Part shown: positions 48,561 to 62,085 of the stretch, in pieces
Numbering within the stretch: position 1 is the stretch's first letter
Layout: the number at the start of each line of letters is the position of its first letter
Assembly: GCA_003118195.1 (NCBI GenBank)
Contig: BEXV01000877.1
Coordinates: forward strand, 27,431-91,430
DNA from: Hemicentrotus pulcherrimus
Taxonomy: Eukaryota > Echinodermata > Echinoidea > Camarodonta > Strongylocentrotidae
Length of the DNA stretch: 64,000 nucleotides
Direction: 5' to 3'
Program-made: the position numbers and the translations under genes
Notes under the pieces: generated by a model
The model's database searches: none
Seen by the model: the letters and a program-made list of their open reading frames with translations, nothing else
Told to the model about the DNA's origin: nothing

Positions 48561-50439
48561 ACAATTGTATGACTTTATCTTCAGTAGATATGAACATCCC
48601 AATAATGTTTACAAAAACAACATGTTTACGAGACCAGTCATTAGTATTTCAATCACCTGAAACCGCTGCTGCGTACTACCATGATTTGAGGATTGTAATT
48701 GAATACAGAAATGGGAAGCAAACTACTATCTAATTTTGGTTTGCGGCTTCCCTTCTGAATAGGCCTTTATATATCTAGAATATTTAATGAGCAAAACTTT
48801 TGAAATAACAAACACATGCAACCTAGATGTCTCTCTGAGAAGTCTGGACAAATGCTGCTTTAAATTTCGTTTACACTCATTCCAGAAACAGTGTTTTTAC
48901 TGGATTAGGGTAATTATCAGCTTGATTTCTAAGAACTATAGATCACATATTAATGGTGACAAAAGCCTTGCTCTACACCATTTACCATGTGTATCATGCG
49001 TCTGACAGAAGAGCAACAAGTTTTTTTTCTTCTGTTGATGTCTTAATTATTCATTTTTATTCCTAAAATAATATCCTGTACAATTTGGATGATAGATCGA
49101 GGTACCAAATACCCTGTATTCTGTATTGCATAGATGTAATCAAAGAAATAAGTTTTTCTCAAAAAGTTTATTCATCATCCACACAACCAAAGCAGGCATG
49201 GCACACACCAATATATACAGCACACCATTGGACTGGATCTCTTAACCTGCCGAGCAATATAAACCCATTTGATTGCGCTATAATCAAGCATGATTTTCAA
49301 ACATGATTCGGCGCTGAGAAAAAAGCCAGGTGATACAGCAATTCAAAGCTGTGAAGTTGGATAAAATGCAATTTGTCATACCATCCTGGAGCCGCAAACC
49401 AATTGCAAAAGAAGTGCCTGCACCTCGTAATTGAAATCATCTATGGTTCATCAAACATGAAACATTTTTCGCACATGTCTGCCCTTCATGTTTATGCGGT
49501 GCTCCTTCCCGTCTTCCGTCCGTCGCACACTTCTTAAAGGTGCACGGGCTGCTTAGTAAATTGGAATTTCTTGGAATGACTGTCCCGGTTGCTTCTTCTC
49601 TATTGCTCTGGGAGGTAAGATCTATTTTAATTGAACCCAAACGTGATTGCACCACTGGGAAGTTATGCTGTAACAATTGTTAAATAATCAGTCTCCTTCC
49701 AAGATAGTTATTACTGCTGCTCTCAAATGTCTCAGTGACTCATTGTTAGGTTACTTTGTATATTTATGATTACACACTTCTATTGTATAAATACTACATG
49801 TACGTCCTGAATTTATTGACTGCATTATGTTTGGAAAGAGATTTTGGAGTTCAGCTTTTGGTTGCCAAAAACTTTAATAAATAAACCATTTAAGTGAGTC
49901 TGAATTAATCTCTATAATTTACATGAAATTAACACACAGAATACTGTAATGAAATACTAAATTTGTACGGAAAAAGCCACAAAAGAGATTTTGATTCATA
50001 TGAAAGCCAATACATTGCCCTTTAATGTGTTGACATCATCATTCAGGTGAAAGCCCTTCTTTGCCTTGACAAAAGCAAGCTGTCTAAACAGAATATGGAA
50101 GGACAACATTAAGTCCACACTTGCGGAAAGTTTGTTAACCTTCCCAGGAGATTTTCACTCCTCTAGGAAAATAGTCAGCCATTCAGGTGTTTTTAGCAAG
50201 AGAAAGTTTATATCAATTGAAAATTACAGAAGAAATGAAAAGTTCTCGCATGTATTCAGCCCCTCAGCAATGAGAAGGTAAAATTGGAAATAATGAAAGT
50301 GAGAAAGATAGCAACGACCTACAGAAGAATAAAAATTTGAAAAGAGAAAGCAAATATTGGAAGTATACAAAGAGCAAAAGAGACAGAGCAAGACATGGAG
50401 AGACGGCTAGTGTGTAAGAGATAGATGGATAGAAAGATT

Positions 50440-50538
50440 GAGAGATTGAAACAAAGAGTGGAGAGAGAGGGGAGGAGAGAAAGAGAGGGAGAGAGAGTGA
50501 GCAAGAGAGGACCAGAGAGAAAGAGGGAGAGAAAGAGG

Positions 50539-50570
<32 letters not shown>

Positions 50571-50582
50571 GAGAAAGCTAGA
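50440..50582. repeat. GA-rich tract
   Basis: GAGAGA units with occasional GGGA and CAGA. Open frames over it on both strands are artefacts. Confidence 0.9.
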
Positions 50583-52765
50583 GAAAAAAGTTATGCACAA
50601 TAATATTCACTGACAAACACATACCAACACGCCATGGGAGCACACTTGCATAAAGTATAATTCATAAGCAAAGTACATCCCACTGCAATTCCAATGAATG
50701 AGTGTTGTTTTTTAATCCATCAGAAGTTTAGACATTGTCAGATAGACCCTGACAGGGGCTGTCTTCGGCTCTTAGGCAGAGAATTCAGATTGGTGACAGT
50801 AAAATGAAATACTAGACACGTCTGTGGAAAACACAAGGAGGGAAAAGAAAGACTGGCTTGCTGAAAAACAACCTCGCAACAGGGGCGGTTTTCTACTGTA
50901 TTGAAATACGTATATAAAACAAACAGACAAATGTTCAGAAACTGAGAGGGCAAATCCAAAGTTTACACAAGGACACAAATCATCATTGATATTGTGAACC
51001 AAAGAATCCATACATTGATATAAAAAAAAAAAATGAAAAAGACCCCCCCCCCCACCTTTTTCTTTTTAAAGAAAAAAATTACTTGCGTGTGGAAATGCTA
51101 CAGGGCAGGGAACAGCGTACATTTTAAAAAGAGAAGAAAATGCAATCATGCAAACAAATTAGCAATGGAGGTCTTTTCTGTTTCATGGATAATGAACACA
51201 GTAACATGGTAAAAAGTTTTCAGGCACTAAACAACAAAAAAGGAGAATAAAGCCAACTTCTTGCTCCAGAAACAATAACTTTTTCCCCGCCAGGCACTAT
51301 ACCTCACCGCCCCTTTTCCACTGCCTATTTTCAATAATATTGACCACTGCTTTCATTGAATATTCAATTTCGTGAAGCTCAAGAAGCACATTTGCGCATT
51401 CTTTCTCACATGGTAACCTAAGGGTTAAAAAGCAAGAGACGAAACTGTATCTCTTCCAATAAAGCCCACGAGGCATACAAACTGGCACCAAAATGTGCTA
51501 TCTCCGTCTTCGTATAGTTACAGCCAGGGCGACTGATTTATTCAAATTTGTGGAAATTAACTTTCCGAGATCGCCCCTTAACCCAAGGCGATCAAATAAA
51601 TTTTCCTTTTAAGGAGTGATAGGCTAGACGTCAGACTCCTTAATTTCATTTAACTTCTAGGACAAAATAGGCTAGGAAACTTGGCTTAAAGTATTTTGAA
51701 AATGAAATCAAAAATAACTTATTAATCAAGTATAAGGGTAAGAAATTCAGCAATATGATGTGTACTTCACACTCAGATGATAACATTTTATCACACACAG
51801 ACTACCTGGTACCAACTGCCCAACTCCATACAGAATGCCATGTAAATGATCACAGTTCGTAACGTTCAGATTTTCAACAAAAAATGTTGACAACATGGTA
51901 TACAGTATCGTTTGTGACTTATGTACCATTTCTTGTAAACGGTGGACTAACATTGAAAAAATTATTCAGGATTACATCAAAGTTGAATCAAAGTTAATTC
52001 TATAATCTCTGTAATCATAATCACGATTCAATGATCATTGACAAATATTTTTCTCATACATTGAATATCATCTGTAATAATTCAAATACCTAAGACAGAG
52101 TTAACACCCTCCTGGCTCGCACCAAACAATATTTTCCACATCATTTACAAATGCTATCATCAAGAGAAACTAGTCTGAGAACAAACCTATAGTTCACTGC
52201 AAGATCCCCTTTCCTTCTGAATCAAGGCAACAATGAATAATTGAAATGTTGAAGCCCCTGAAAAAGGGGGGTAATATACAAGGACATGTCTGTTTGCCTC
52301 CAGAATTCAAAATTATTTCCCTCGCATCTGGTAATCAATAGTCCCGTCTTTTTTTAGTAATAAACCCTGATGTAGTGCATGTATTATTGCCTGTCTCACC
52401 ACGATGGGCTTCTTCGGCTCCAATGCTTTAGCATTCCAAAAATTAATAATTTGCAGTTTCATGATTGAAGTGAAACGTTCATACATATATTTGCATCACC
52501 CCCCCCCCCCNNNNNNNNNNNNNNNNNNNNNNNNNNNNNNNNNNNNNNNNNNNNNNNNNNNNNNNNNNNNNNNNNNNNNNNNNNNNNNNCCCCCCCCCCC
52601 CCCCCCCTCTGAAATAGATCCCTTTTTGTATGATTCATTGATTGTATCTTATTTACAAGTAGTTGTTGAAGTTCAACCCTTTAATCATTTTAAGAAAATT
52701 CTGAAAGTAATCATGAAGCCTGATACAAGTCCCATTTGAAGGACTAGGAACTCAACATTAACAAA

Positions 52766-53064
52766 ATAATAATAATAATAATTAAATTCCGCTTATAAAG
52801 CACTTAATACAATGTCTTTATAAAGCACTTTACAAATTACCTCGGTCATTGGATACAGTACTTGCCTGCTCACACAATGTGCACAATCTCCACTCCCTGG
52901 GGAGTTACATGTACTTGATGCTCAAATACTGTTTGACCAACAATGATGGTCGCATCCTACCAGGTACCCATTAACACCTGGGTGGAGGGTAGCAAGTGCC
53001 TCGACCCTCAACCCTCGACCTTCGCATCTCCAGTCAAGTGCCTTAAACCACTCGGCCACGACAC
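52766..53064 (-). mobile_element. tRNA-derived SINE
   Basis: The head on the minus strand starts GTGTCGTGGCCGAGTGG with box A TGGCCGAGTGG (53048-53058); box B is degraded. The body has GGGTACCTGGTAGGA and AAAGTGCTTTATAA and an ATT-repeat tail at the left end. Same family as 34007 and 45604. Confidence 0.82.
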
Positions 53065-56000
53065 TTGATTGACACCTTTTGTTGATACAGGAAAACTTTT
53101 AACTGCTGTTCAGGTGGTACTGATTAAAGTTATTACCTACAATGCTTCTTTGTTCCTTTCAATATAAATTATTATAAAACCATAGGCCTACAGGATTATA
53201 TCTTTCAACAAGTAGTGATAAGAATGTAACAGGGCCTCCAACCTTCAGTTTAATTTCCCCTGATTAAAGAAATATTCCTACCATACAGATACCTTGAGTT
53301 CTGGCATTTTTTTTCATAGAAACTGGAAAGGTTGTGTACTTCATGCTCTGATATTTGAAAATTACTTAAACAACACATGGTACAGGTGCAATGATACCTT
53401 GTGTGTTCCTACAAAACACCAAGCAGCAAGAGCCGCCATTCAATAAAGATCTATGCCACCATGAAAAAAAACTGTTACGGTCTCATGACCCACTTCGGGT
53501 TCGGAAAGATGAAATCATTCAAGCTTACAACACTCATCTCAGGGATTATACATCCTTCATTTGGCTATGATATGCTGACCCATAAGAGATTGCTTCATTG
53601 ATCTGTTAATGAAGGCATAATGTGTGAACGATGGATGGAACTGACGTCTTGCCAAAGTGCTCAGTTGGAAGACAGGTGTAACCAACGCGGTGGAAGCAAA
53701 AATTTAGTTTAGAACATCCTCAGAGGGTCTGTAATGTTATAAAGAAGAGACTGGAAACTACTTTGAAAGTTCACATAAAATCAAAACTACCCTGCAAGTT
53801 CACACAAGAGGTAAAGTAGTTTGCGAGTTCACCCAAACTGAGGGCATTAGTAGAGGCTTTGGAAGGTTGGTGTATTTAATCAGGTACTTAATCACAAAGT
53901 AATAGAATGTATGCTCGCAGGATTCACAACGCTATACAATATGCAGAGAGAGGAATAGTCAAGACTGAATATTAGTCATGATAATTGGTTTCATGATCCA
54001 TGTCCAACCGTCCGGTTAAAATTAGCAAGTGCAGACGAGCACAAAGGTTATTGAAGACACAAATTAGCTAGATATATAGTTTGTGATCGGGATAGTTCAA
54101 ACAGCTGGATATTTGATAATCTCAAGCTAGTGATCCAGGCCTATTAATGGGCACTTGCATGTCAACTTTAGTTTCGATCTTGGGACCTCAAGGTTTCCAC
54201 ATGTACCCATTGTCTACCACTAAACCATCACACCTCATTATGATTGGAAGGCGCCTGGTAATATGCCATCATAAACTACTACCGACATCCCATCTTCCGT
54301 CTCGGAAGTTTCACTCAGAATGCAGTCAGCTCAGATTATCATCAATTAATTATCAACCGTTTTTCTACTAATCAAAATTGGAGTGTCGATCCCTGCATAC
54401 TGCAGTTTTTTTTCTTCATAAACACTTTGGAATGACTGCCAGGGTAATAACATACAGATCATGTAGTTTCTATCCTGACAAAAAAAAAATGAAATGAAAT
54501 GAATCTCTATATACAACGTGTGCCAATATCCCACCGCTGCCACCATTTCATGCACAGCATTGATCTTTCTCAGGAGATTTAGGACAATCCTATTATAAAT
54601 GTAAACTGACCTACAGATCTGATGACTGTGGATAATAACTAGTTAAAACAATATTTTATAAGTAAACAATAGGGTTCAAGTACAGAATAATAAGGCTCTA
54701 GGTATGGAAATAATATGCGTTGAAAAGGAGGTCACGTATGGGGTGCAAGATTACATGTATGCTTCTTGGAGTGTGCGAAGGTGTGAAATTCCATATCAAC
54801 TTCAAACTGTTGCACAATATCATCAAAGACCAAAATGACTTTAAACTCAAAACAAAATGAAATTATCATTGGTAGCACACGTACTGATAGGTTCACATAA
54901 TAACAATTTTTAAGGGTGGCAATTGATTCACACTGGAATGACATTATGAGAAAAACTGGTTTGTTTTGAGAAGGAAAAGCATAAATGAAAACTTCAAATG
55001 TGTACCACACACTTCTAAATTTCTTTTTGACGAGGAATGAAAACTGAATTGGAAGTGGAAGTAAAAAAGTAGATCACAGTCCTCTAGTCTTGCCTAAAGG
55101 CTCTAGCAACAGACGCTGAACTAATGGAGTTGCCCGCAAGATCATGTCTCACTTGTCTCACTCCTATTGCGATAAACATTTTGCCATACAAGGTCCAATA
55201 ATATCACACCATGTACATGTACATCTTCATCTGTTCCTACTGGCCTTACCTCAAGACTATGACAGTGAATGCTCGGGAAGTAAACTAATGATGTCTGCAA
55301 GCTAGGGACAAAGACTGCATGTACAGTCTGGTCTGCCTCAAAACCTGTTCACCTCTCCACTAGGTGGTAAAAAAAAAAAGAGTTTTCTTGGTACACGTAG
55401 GTATCCATGGAGATGTTCAGACAAGAAGTCAAAAAACATACACACAAGTATAATATTCCATGAAGACTAGTGCACATTCTCAAGTTCAAGGGTATACTTG
55501 CAAATTAGTGCAAAATACATACAATTTCCAAGGAAAGATAGGCATTTTATTAAACTATCAAGATGTTGCAGCAGCCAACCGAGGATATACAATTCCGTTT
55601 GGATGGCAGGGGAGGGTTGGATTCACAAAAAACATATACAAAGTTTCTTCCAAATTAGTAGGAGTATTTTCCACAAAAACCTGCAAGCAATCTTTGAAAT
55701 CTTACTCATCCAACATACATCACATGCATCTGAAAAAATGATAATATGAAGGCTACTACAAGTCTCTTGAAATGCAATCACAGTAATCATCTAAATTATT
55801 CATATCTCTTGTTAAGTTGAGATTTTGTTGTGTTTAACTAAAGAATGGTAACTAACGAATGAAAGGTGGACGGGTTAAATTAGGGGCTTTGTTGAATACT
55901 TTTAGATGTAAGCTGTAATAGGTCACATTTTCAAGAAACATAAATTATGACAAATCAATTTTTTCACATACTTAAAAAAATAAAAAAACTTGGTAGGGGT

Positions 56001-56559
56001 AAGATAAATTTAGTTGTTATCAGTAGATGCATCTATAAGACTTTCATATGGCATACCAGGCATGTCCTCTCCTCATCCATACAGGGTCTTGCATGGGGTG
56101 TGAACCTATCTTATGTTTGACATCACACATCCTTGTCTTGCCTCAAGATTTGGAGGTATATAGAGCTGAACTAATGAGGTTACGCAGGGGCAATTATTAC
56201 GTGACCCGGTGCGTGAAGACTTGTCAAAAATAGATGACGTTTGGCAAAAAAAAAAAAGGGTTTATGTGATAACTTTGCCTTTGAGGCCCCTCAGTCACGG
56301 AGTCTTGCTTGAAGTTTAACCTACTGTCAAGTCAAGCTATGGCATTTTACCCCCATGACATTAGTTGCAAGATATGGCAACCTTTAGGGAAAACTGACAA
56401 TTCTGCAGCTCTTTTAGAAAAGATATTAATGTTTCGTCTGTTATAAAACATTAAACAGTTGACTTTCAATATTGCCTGCAAGTTTTAACAGCCAAGCAGC
56501 CCAATATAAACTATCACCCTCATGCTTAGGAACTTGCTTTTAATAACCACATCTTTCTG

Positions 56560-57300
56560 GCACATTTATGGGTGGCCCATATAGAGATTTGTATACATGT
56601 ATATGCTGCTACTATTATAGTTGCTCCTGACAGTTAAAGTCCCTCAACAATGAACCTCTTTCCTTGTTTTATAATCGTAGTAAAATCTACATTTTTCTTT
56701 TCAACAAGTGGCCAACCTTATGATACGACCGATAAAAAGAAACTGAACATCACCCCTTAACCTGTCCCCTTAGATCTTCTATGTTATCTCTCTGGCAAAC
56801 ATCTACCAGCATCTATGGGTGGCCATTCTATGAAGGTTTAAAAAACCCACTACTAATACTATGACGGTTGCCCCTGAACTCATCTCACTTTACCTATCAC
56901 CCCTTCTTCCTACACTATTATAGTCTTCGTAAAACAGCATCTTTGTGGCACGTATCTACAGGTGGCCATTTTATGGAGGGTTGCATACTATACACTACTA
57001 ATGAAGTTGCTTCCTCAAGTAGAACCATCTCACTTCTATATCAGTGTGTTTCCCTACATGTATATCTTTTATCTTGATCAAACTATACATCTTTCTGGCA
57101 CATATGGGTGGGAATTCTTTGGAAGTTTAACCCTTCTCATGACAATGCTTCCTCAATTAAAACTCATTTCACTAAACCATAGCCTGTCTCCCTGGGTCTT
57201 TAACCAGGGTCCAACCCACATCTTTCTACGGGTGGCTACTCTACAGAGGTTTGTATAAACCGCTACTAATGAGGTTGCCCCTTCAAGTACGTAGAACTTC
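56560..57300. repeat. Degenerate tandem array, units ~125-145 bp
   Basis: GGGTGGCCAT-like blocks occur near 56570, 56818, 56961, 57105 and 57230, each preceded by CATCTTTCTGGCAC-like sequence and followed by ACTACTAATGANGTTGC. The last unit runs up to the donor of catulin exon A. Weaker relatives occur near 55100 and 56150. Confidence 0.7.
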
Positions 57301-57306
57301 TCTCAC

Positions 57307-57496
57307 CTGCGAGTCTGGCCTCCCTGCAGGCAGCTGTCATGTCCTCTCTGATGTCATAGTTGTCAGCGGCTATGGTCTCGCCCACGGCGACGAACTTCTC
57401 CACGGCGAGGTGCACAGCTTGACCCACGCGCTCAATGGCACGGCAAGTCTTCTCCGATCGCTTCGATTTCTCCTTGTGGTTCACCAGCGTGGTAAT
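57307..57496 (-). CDS. CTNNAL1: Alpha-catulin exon A
   Basis: First visible coding exon, 190 nt, starting in phase 0 after CTTGACAG and ending before GTGAGA with one base left over. It encodes ITTLVNHKEKSKRSEKTCRA, then IERVGQAVHLAVEKFVAVGE and REARLAG, which match the N-terminal vinculin-like helices of catulin (human ITTLINHK and AIQRVGQAVNLAV). The donor side lies against a degenerate tandem array at 56560-57300. Confidence 0.95.
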
Positions 57497-60475
57497 CTGT
57501 CAAGACAAAATTACCATGCTATCAATAACCACTATTTCCTGTCCTTATCCTTAAGGGGGTTAAAAAGTAAGTCATGAAAACAACATCATTTACATTCATT
57601 TGCAGGTTTGGAGGTCTAAAAAACAATTACCCTTCAATCACAAACCACTGCTTCCTTTTTTACCCTCTTGGGGTTCAAACTGTAAAGAAAATAATAAACA
57701 CTTCATTTGTAGGTTCATAAATCAAAGAAAAAAATATCATCCTATCAAAACCACTTGTTCCTCTCTTTTATACTAAAGGAGTTCTTTTTTAAATGTCATA
57801 AAAAGCATCATTAGCTCTTAAATGCTATATGGATCAATTTGAACTTTTTAAGTCATAAAAAGCTAAGCTGTAAATTTCTCTATTGGTGCGTTGAAGTCTT
57901 ATGCAACAAAAAAGAGATGAGGTTTGTAGACTAGTACATGTTACCATCGCAAATTTGAGCTGGAACCAATTGGAACTGCATGGTAAAAAGAAGATGAAAT
58001 AATGTTCAATAGGTATATTAAGGTCTCAACCTTCTTAAAATTCAGACACTTATGTAAACTGTTAAAAACAACTGAGGAGTTCGAACAAATATGAATGACT
58101 TTTTAATTGCCTTGTGTATTTTTGGGTACTACGCTCTCATAGTGTAACAATTTGGTTGCAAGCAGACTTCATTGATAAACCAGGTAATTTTGCTAGTTTG
58201 TTGGGCACGTGCAAGTCTACATGTAGTTTTAGACATCCAAAGTGTATCCACTCCTCTGCACACGTAGCTACCGATAAAAACCGGAGCATCTATTAGACGA
58301 CATCCGCACGTCCATTCTCTATCAACATTTCCGATCTGCACCACATCCAATGGCTTCACATGGAGCCAGCAGATCACTCTTCATGCACGGTGAACCTATC
58401 ATATTACCCTATTCATGACTTTAGCACTCCTTCTCACTCTCATCTACAAGTCCATAGGCCTTGCGATCCTGACATACCATCTCTTCTTGCTACGATGTAT
58501 GGACGGCTGTCTTACAGAAACGGAGACAAATATAACTCAATTGTGGATTGATAATTTCTTTATCGGAGAGGAATAATTTGATAAGAGATTTCCGTGATGA
58601 TTGCAAATGTGGCATTTAGCCTGGAGCTTGGCTCTCATCTTACGCTCTATTTTGGGAAAGTTACAGGACATGGCTGAAAAGACAATACATCACTTATGAT
58701 GCTGTGAAGTTTCAAAATACCATACAGTTTTACTACATGCATTAAGAGTATATACATGTGGCTATTCTTTCCGGCATGTACCCCTGTACCATGAAATATT
58801 AGCCTCTGATTACCATTTTTGCATGATGTCAATACTACCACTTTGTGATATATTAATGTCTAGTTTTGAGAGATCAGATGTGAAAACACATGATTATATA
58901 ATAAATAGAACATGAACATACATGTATGATAATGAAATCAAATATTACTTAAAAAATAAAAAATGCAATTGTGATATGCTTTGTGGTGATGCGACTACTG
59001 CTTTTAGAGTACCTGTAAGGTATAGCATTGGGTACAGGGTCAAAGTTAAGTACATGATCAGTGTAAAGCTCGATCACTGTAAAGCAATTGTCACACAAGC
59101 ATGTGTCATAACAGAACAACGTTTTGCTATCACAACTTTGTGAACTCCCATTTGCCATTCTGGCTGACACCTGAGTGACCTGATTGACAAACCAGTTTAA
59201 TTTGCAATGCGCAGGTGTAGTTTTCCCAGTTGTTTGACCTCATAACCTCATTGAAAGGTCCAGTACCCTACATCACTTGTTTCGTAATGAAATACTCAGA
59301 CCACAAGGTGAACCACTAGTTGTATTAAGTCCTAAAATTGACTGTTTTAAGCTGTGTCTTCCAACTATGCTTCACTATAAAAGAATGCCTCTACTCTTTT
59401 TAATATAAAATAACAACAATTAATCTGATAATATATTTAAAAAAAAAATACATTTAGAAGTATGAAAACTAATAAAATATCAAACCTAATTACAATTAGT
59501 TTACATCTGTAGACCAAACCCTCATGTACATATCTGTGTTTTTGGTCTTTAGTAAATGTTATTTTCAAGATGTAAACGAAAAAGTTTTAATTTCCATTTG
59601 GATAAAGTGGTTTGAACACCGAACTGTAAAGACAACTATTCCTTGCAAAAAAAAAAGGGGAAAAGAAAAAAAAATAGTTCACAGCTTCATATTTCTTGTC
59701 AATACATGGCACAGCTTCGAAGCTTGCACTATAGGTTTATATGTACCAATTAAACCTCTAATAGCCAGGGATATTCACTTTAAAGCAATAAAATACAAAT
59801 GTATTCTTATTTTCATTGTATTTCATACACATCACTTTGAGCAAAATCAATTCAAGCATTACAAATGGGTTGATGAACTAACACATAACAAAATACACAT
59901 ACATCTGTGGGAAAATATACACCAATATGGCAGCAGCGATGATGCCTGACATTTGCTTATTACTTTCCCCTAGCGCCAATAGTCAGTGAAGTGACTCATT
60001 TTGACTCACGGCATTATTACAAACACTCGCAACATCACGACCGTTTCATACCGTTTGCGTTTCCACGGTACAGGGCGGGGAGATCGTTGTGCGAGCCTTC
60101 CGCGGGGAGCTCGGTGCAGCATCATAATTGTGCATGGTTGATCGGTTAGTTGACCGCATGTGATGATATTCAGAATGTGACCCTTTCTCACCTGAACCTC
60201 ACTGAATACATGTGCATGCACAGGGCCCTGAAAAGTAGTTAGACACCCTTCTGCAATGCATTTGAAAGCATTTACATGTATACCTGGAGGCAATGTTTTC
60301 AATGGCGTGATATACAAGTCAATTAAATGTTGATTGATATGTATGAAATATTATGTGAAGAGTGATGATTTGGCGACCTGCAACACTAATTTGTATTTAT
60401 TGCAACACTAATATCTAAATGCTTGAACACATGAGCATATATGAATGCTACTTGTACATGCATATCGTCTATTAG

Positions 60476-61028
60476 GGGCCATAAGGGCATTAACTCATAT
60501 ACATTAACACAGTAGTAACGTCTTTTTGGCTTTGAACAGATGATAAGGTGTACATGATAATATCATTTTTGATGAGCTTACATTATTTGTATTTCTACCT
60601 TTTCAATTTATCTTATCTTACCTATATCTAGACAATTCATCGCTAACAACAGATATCATCTACATGTACATGTACAATGTGCATGATTGATTAGTTTGAA
60701 TCAAGCCATGCATTAAATAGGTAAAATTCATAATATACTCACAAGCAAATTGGTAATATTGTAAGATATCGCATGTTAAGAGCCAGAAGGGCGTTATACC
60801 TTGTGTAATTAAAAGTATGAAGAGTTAAGAGCCTTCTAACTCTCAACATACAATGGTAATACAATGGTGACTGTTGAAAGAGAATTAGAAGTGAAAAGGA
60901 GAGAGAGAGAGAGAGAGAGAGATGAGTAAGAATACATTCACATCTTATGAAGATTATATCATTTGCTTATAGCCAAAAGGGCATTAACTCATACTCCCTA
61001 ACACAGATGTAACAACCTTCTGGCTCTG
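60476..61028. repeat. Three AGAAGGGC-type hairpin repeats
   Basis: Units at 60476-60537, 60774-60846 and 60970-61028 each start GCCANAAGGGCATTAACTC-like and end with the inverse (AACNNCTTCTGGCTCT-like) about 40 nt later. The first and third also share CTCATAC/ATACATTAACACAG interior sequence. Confidence 0.7.
60897..60922. repeat. (GA)n microsatellite
   Basis: About 13 GA units between two of the hairpin repeats. Confidence 0.95.
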
Positions 61029-61215
61029 AATTAACAGTTGTTGTTTCTTTATAAACACATTGAGTGCTATAAGCTTCAGAATACTCAAACTTGGGTCTAT
61101 GGAGTGTTTGTGTGTGTGTGTGTCAAAGTCAGATTCAACAAGTTGATGACTATGCTCTCCGTAAAAACCATGCACAATTACATGAAAGACAATTTCAATG
61201 TGTATAATAAGAATA

Positions 61216-61621
61216 CAATGAAACCTGTGTATATAAAGACCACTCAAGGGGGACAAGAAAAGTGGTCCTTCTAGGCAGTTGGTTTTTATGTACTGTACAT
61301 GAGTACATATGTGTACTATATTGATTAGGTTAAAAGATTCTAAACTTTTATTCAGATATGTAAAAAAAAAAAATTGGGGTATTAGACATCACAAGATATT
61401 AAATTTCCTATAGCCTAAAGATACTGATGTGCGATTGTTCAAAACGCTCGCACATCGTTACAAGGATGTGATGCATCTTTTTCGTGCCACTACACTTGGC
61501 TAAACAACTACATGTACCTTCAGAATCTTGAATTAAAGGATTGTGTACATTAAGACCGCTTGCCAGTGAAGGCCACTCTTGTTGTGCCCATTTCAGCGGT
61601 CTTTATATACAGGTTTCACTG
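61216..61621. mobile_element. 406-bp MITE with CARTGAAACCTG ends
   Basis: CAATGAAACCTGTGTATATA and the inverse of the right end (CAGTGAAACCTGTATATAAA) continue into AAAGACC on both sides. TA flanks both ends (61214-61215, 61622-61623), so mariner-like. Related in end motif and AAGACCAC repeats to the element at 34986. Confidence 0.82.
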
Positions 61622-61826
61622 TAGTGTTATAGACTAGTAGTACGGAGACATGAAACAAGCCTATCCCTCCCTATCTGGTGACGTTCAGCAAGAATTGATC
61701 TCTCATTCTAATCAGTCTAAAGCATGGCACATGAAGAGCCGTGCAAGAAACAGCTGCCCTCATTAACCTGCTTAGCAATGCCTACAGGGAATAGTTTTTT
61801 TTTGTTAGCGTTAATACTGGCTTTAA

Positions 61827-62085
61827 AGGTAAAGTTAGATTCTGGTCATGTGATTGTATTGTGAAAGAAACGGTTTGGAATTGATCAGAAAAAGTTGATC
61901 ATTTAGCATACCTATTGGTGTGTACTGCAAGGTTCTGGAGTCATAAAAATGATCAGGAAATTGGCAAAGTCTAGTCGGATAACCACAAAGCATATCATAA
62001 TTGCATTTACAATAGAAGTAATGTACACAGAAAGATGTATATGGGACTACAAAAACATGTGGCGTAAAAATTGGGCCACATTTTA
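61827..62085 (+). mobile_element. Solo arm of the TTAA foldback element
   Basis: It starts AGGTAAAG right after TTAA (61823-61826) and follows the left arm of 38886-40650 (GTGAAAGAAACG, GTGTACTGCAAGGTTCTGGA, CACAGAAAGATGTATATGGG). No inverted partner is seen. Confidence 0.72.

Larger units (their letters stand above)
23739..57496 (-). other. CTNNAL1: Alpha-catulin gene (CTNNAL1-like), exons A-P, 5' exon missing
   Basis: Gene-level entry. Fifteen exons with GT/AG boundaries plus a candidate microexon read continuously on the minus strand and follow human alpha-catulin, as I remember it, from near its N-terminus to its stop. Landmarks are AIERVGQAVHLAV, LLSAITRVLLMADKIVIKQ, LAHLTGDRQ, DFTDSAYTSHEHRERIL, KIARENLDVFADAWE, YLSLPRP and EQAKIAKVGL. 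The visible product is about 709 residues; human alpha-catulin is 734. Catulins are helical-bundle relatives of vinculin and alpha-catenin; in other animals they scaffold a Rho GEF and link channel and dystrobrevin complexes to the cell cortex. Exon phases are mostly 0; the exceptions are the A/B and J/K junctions. The first coding exon is not in view, and a C-terminal exon is probably lost in the 24288-24786 gap. The largest intron is 11.8 kb (45504-57306). No poly(A) site could be fixed. Confidence 0.95.
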
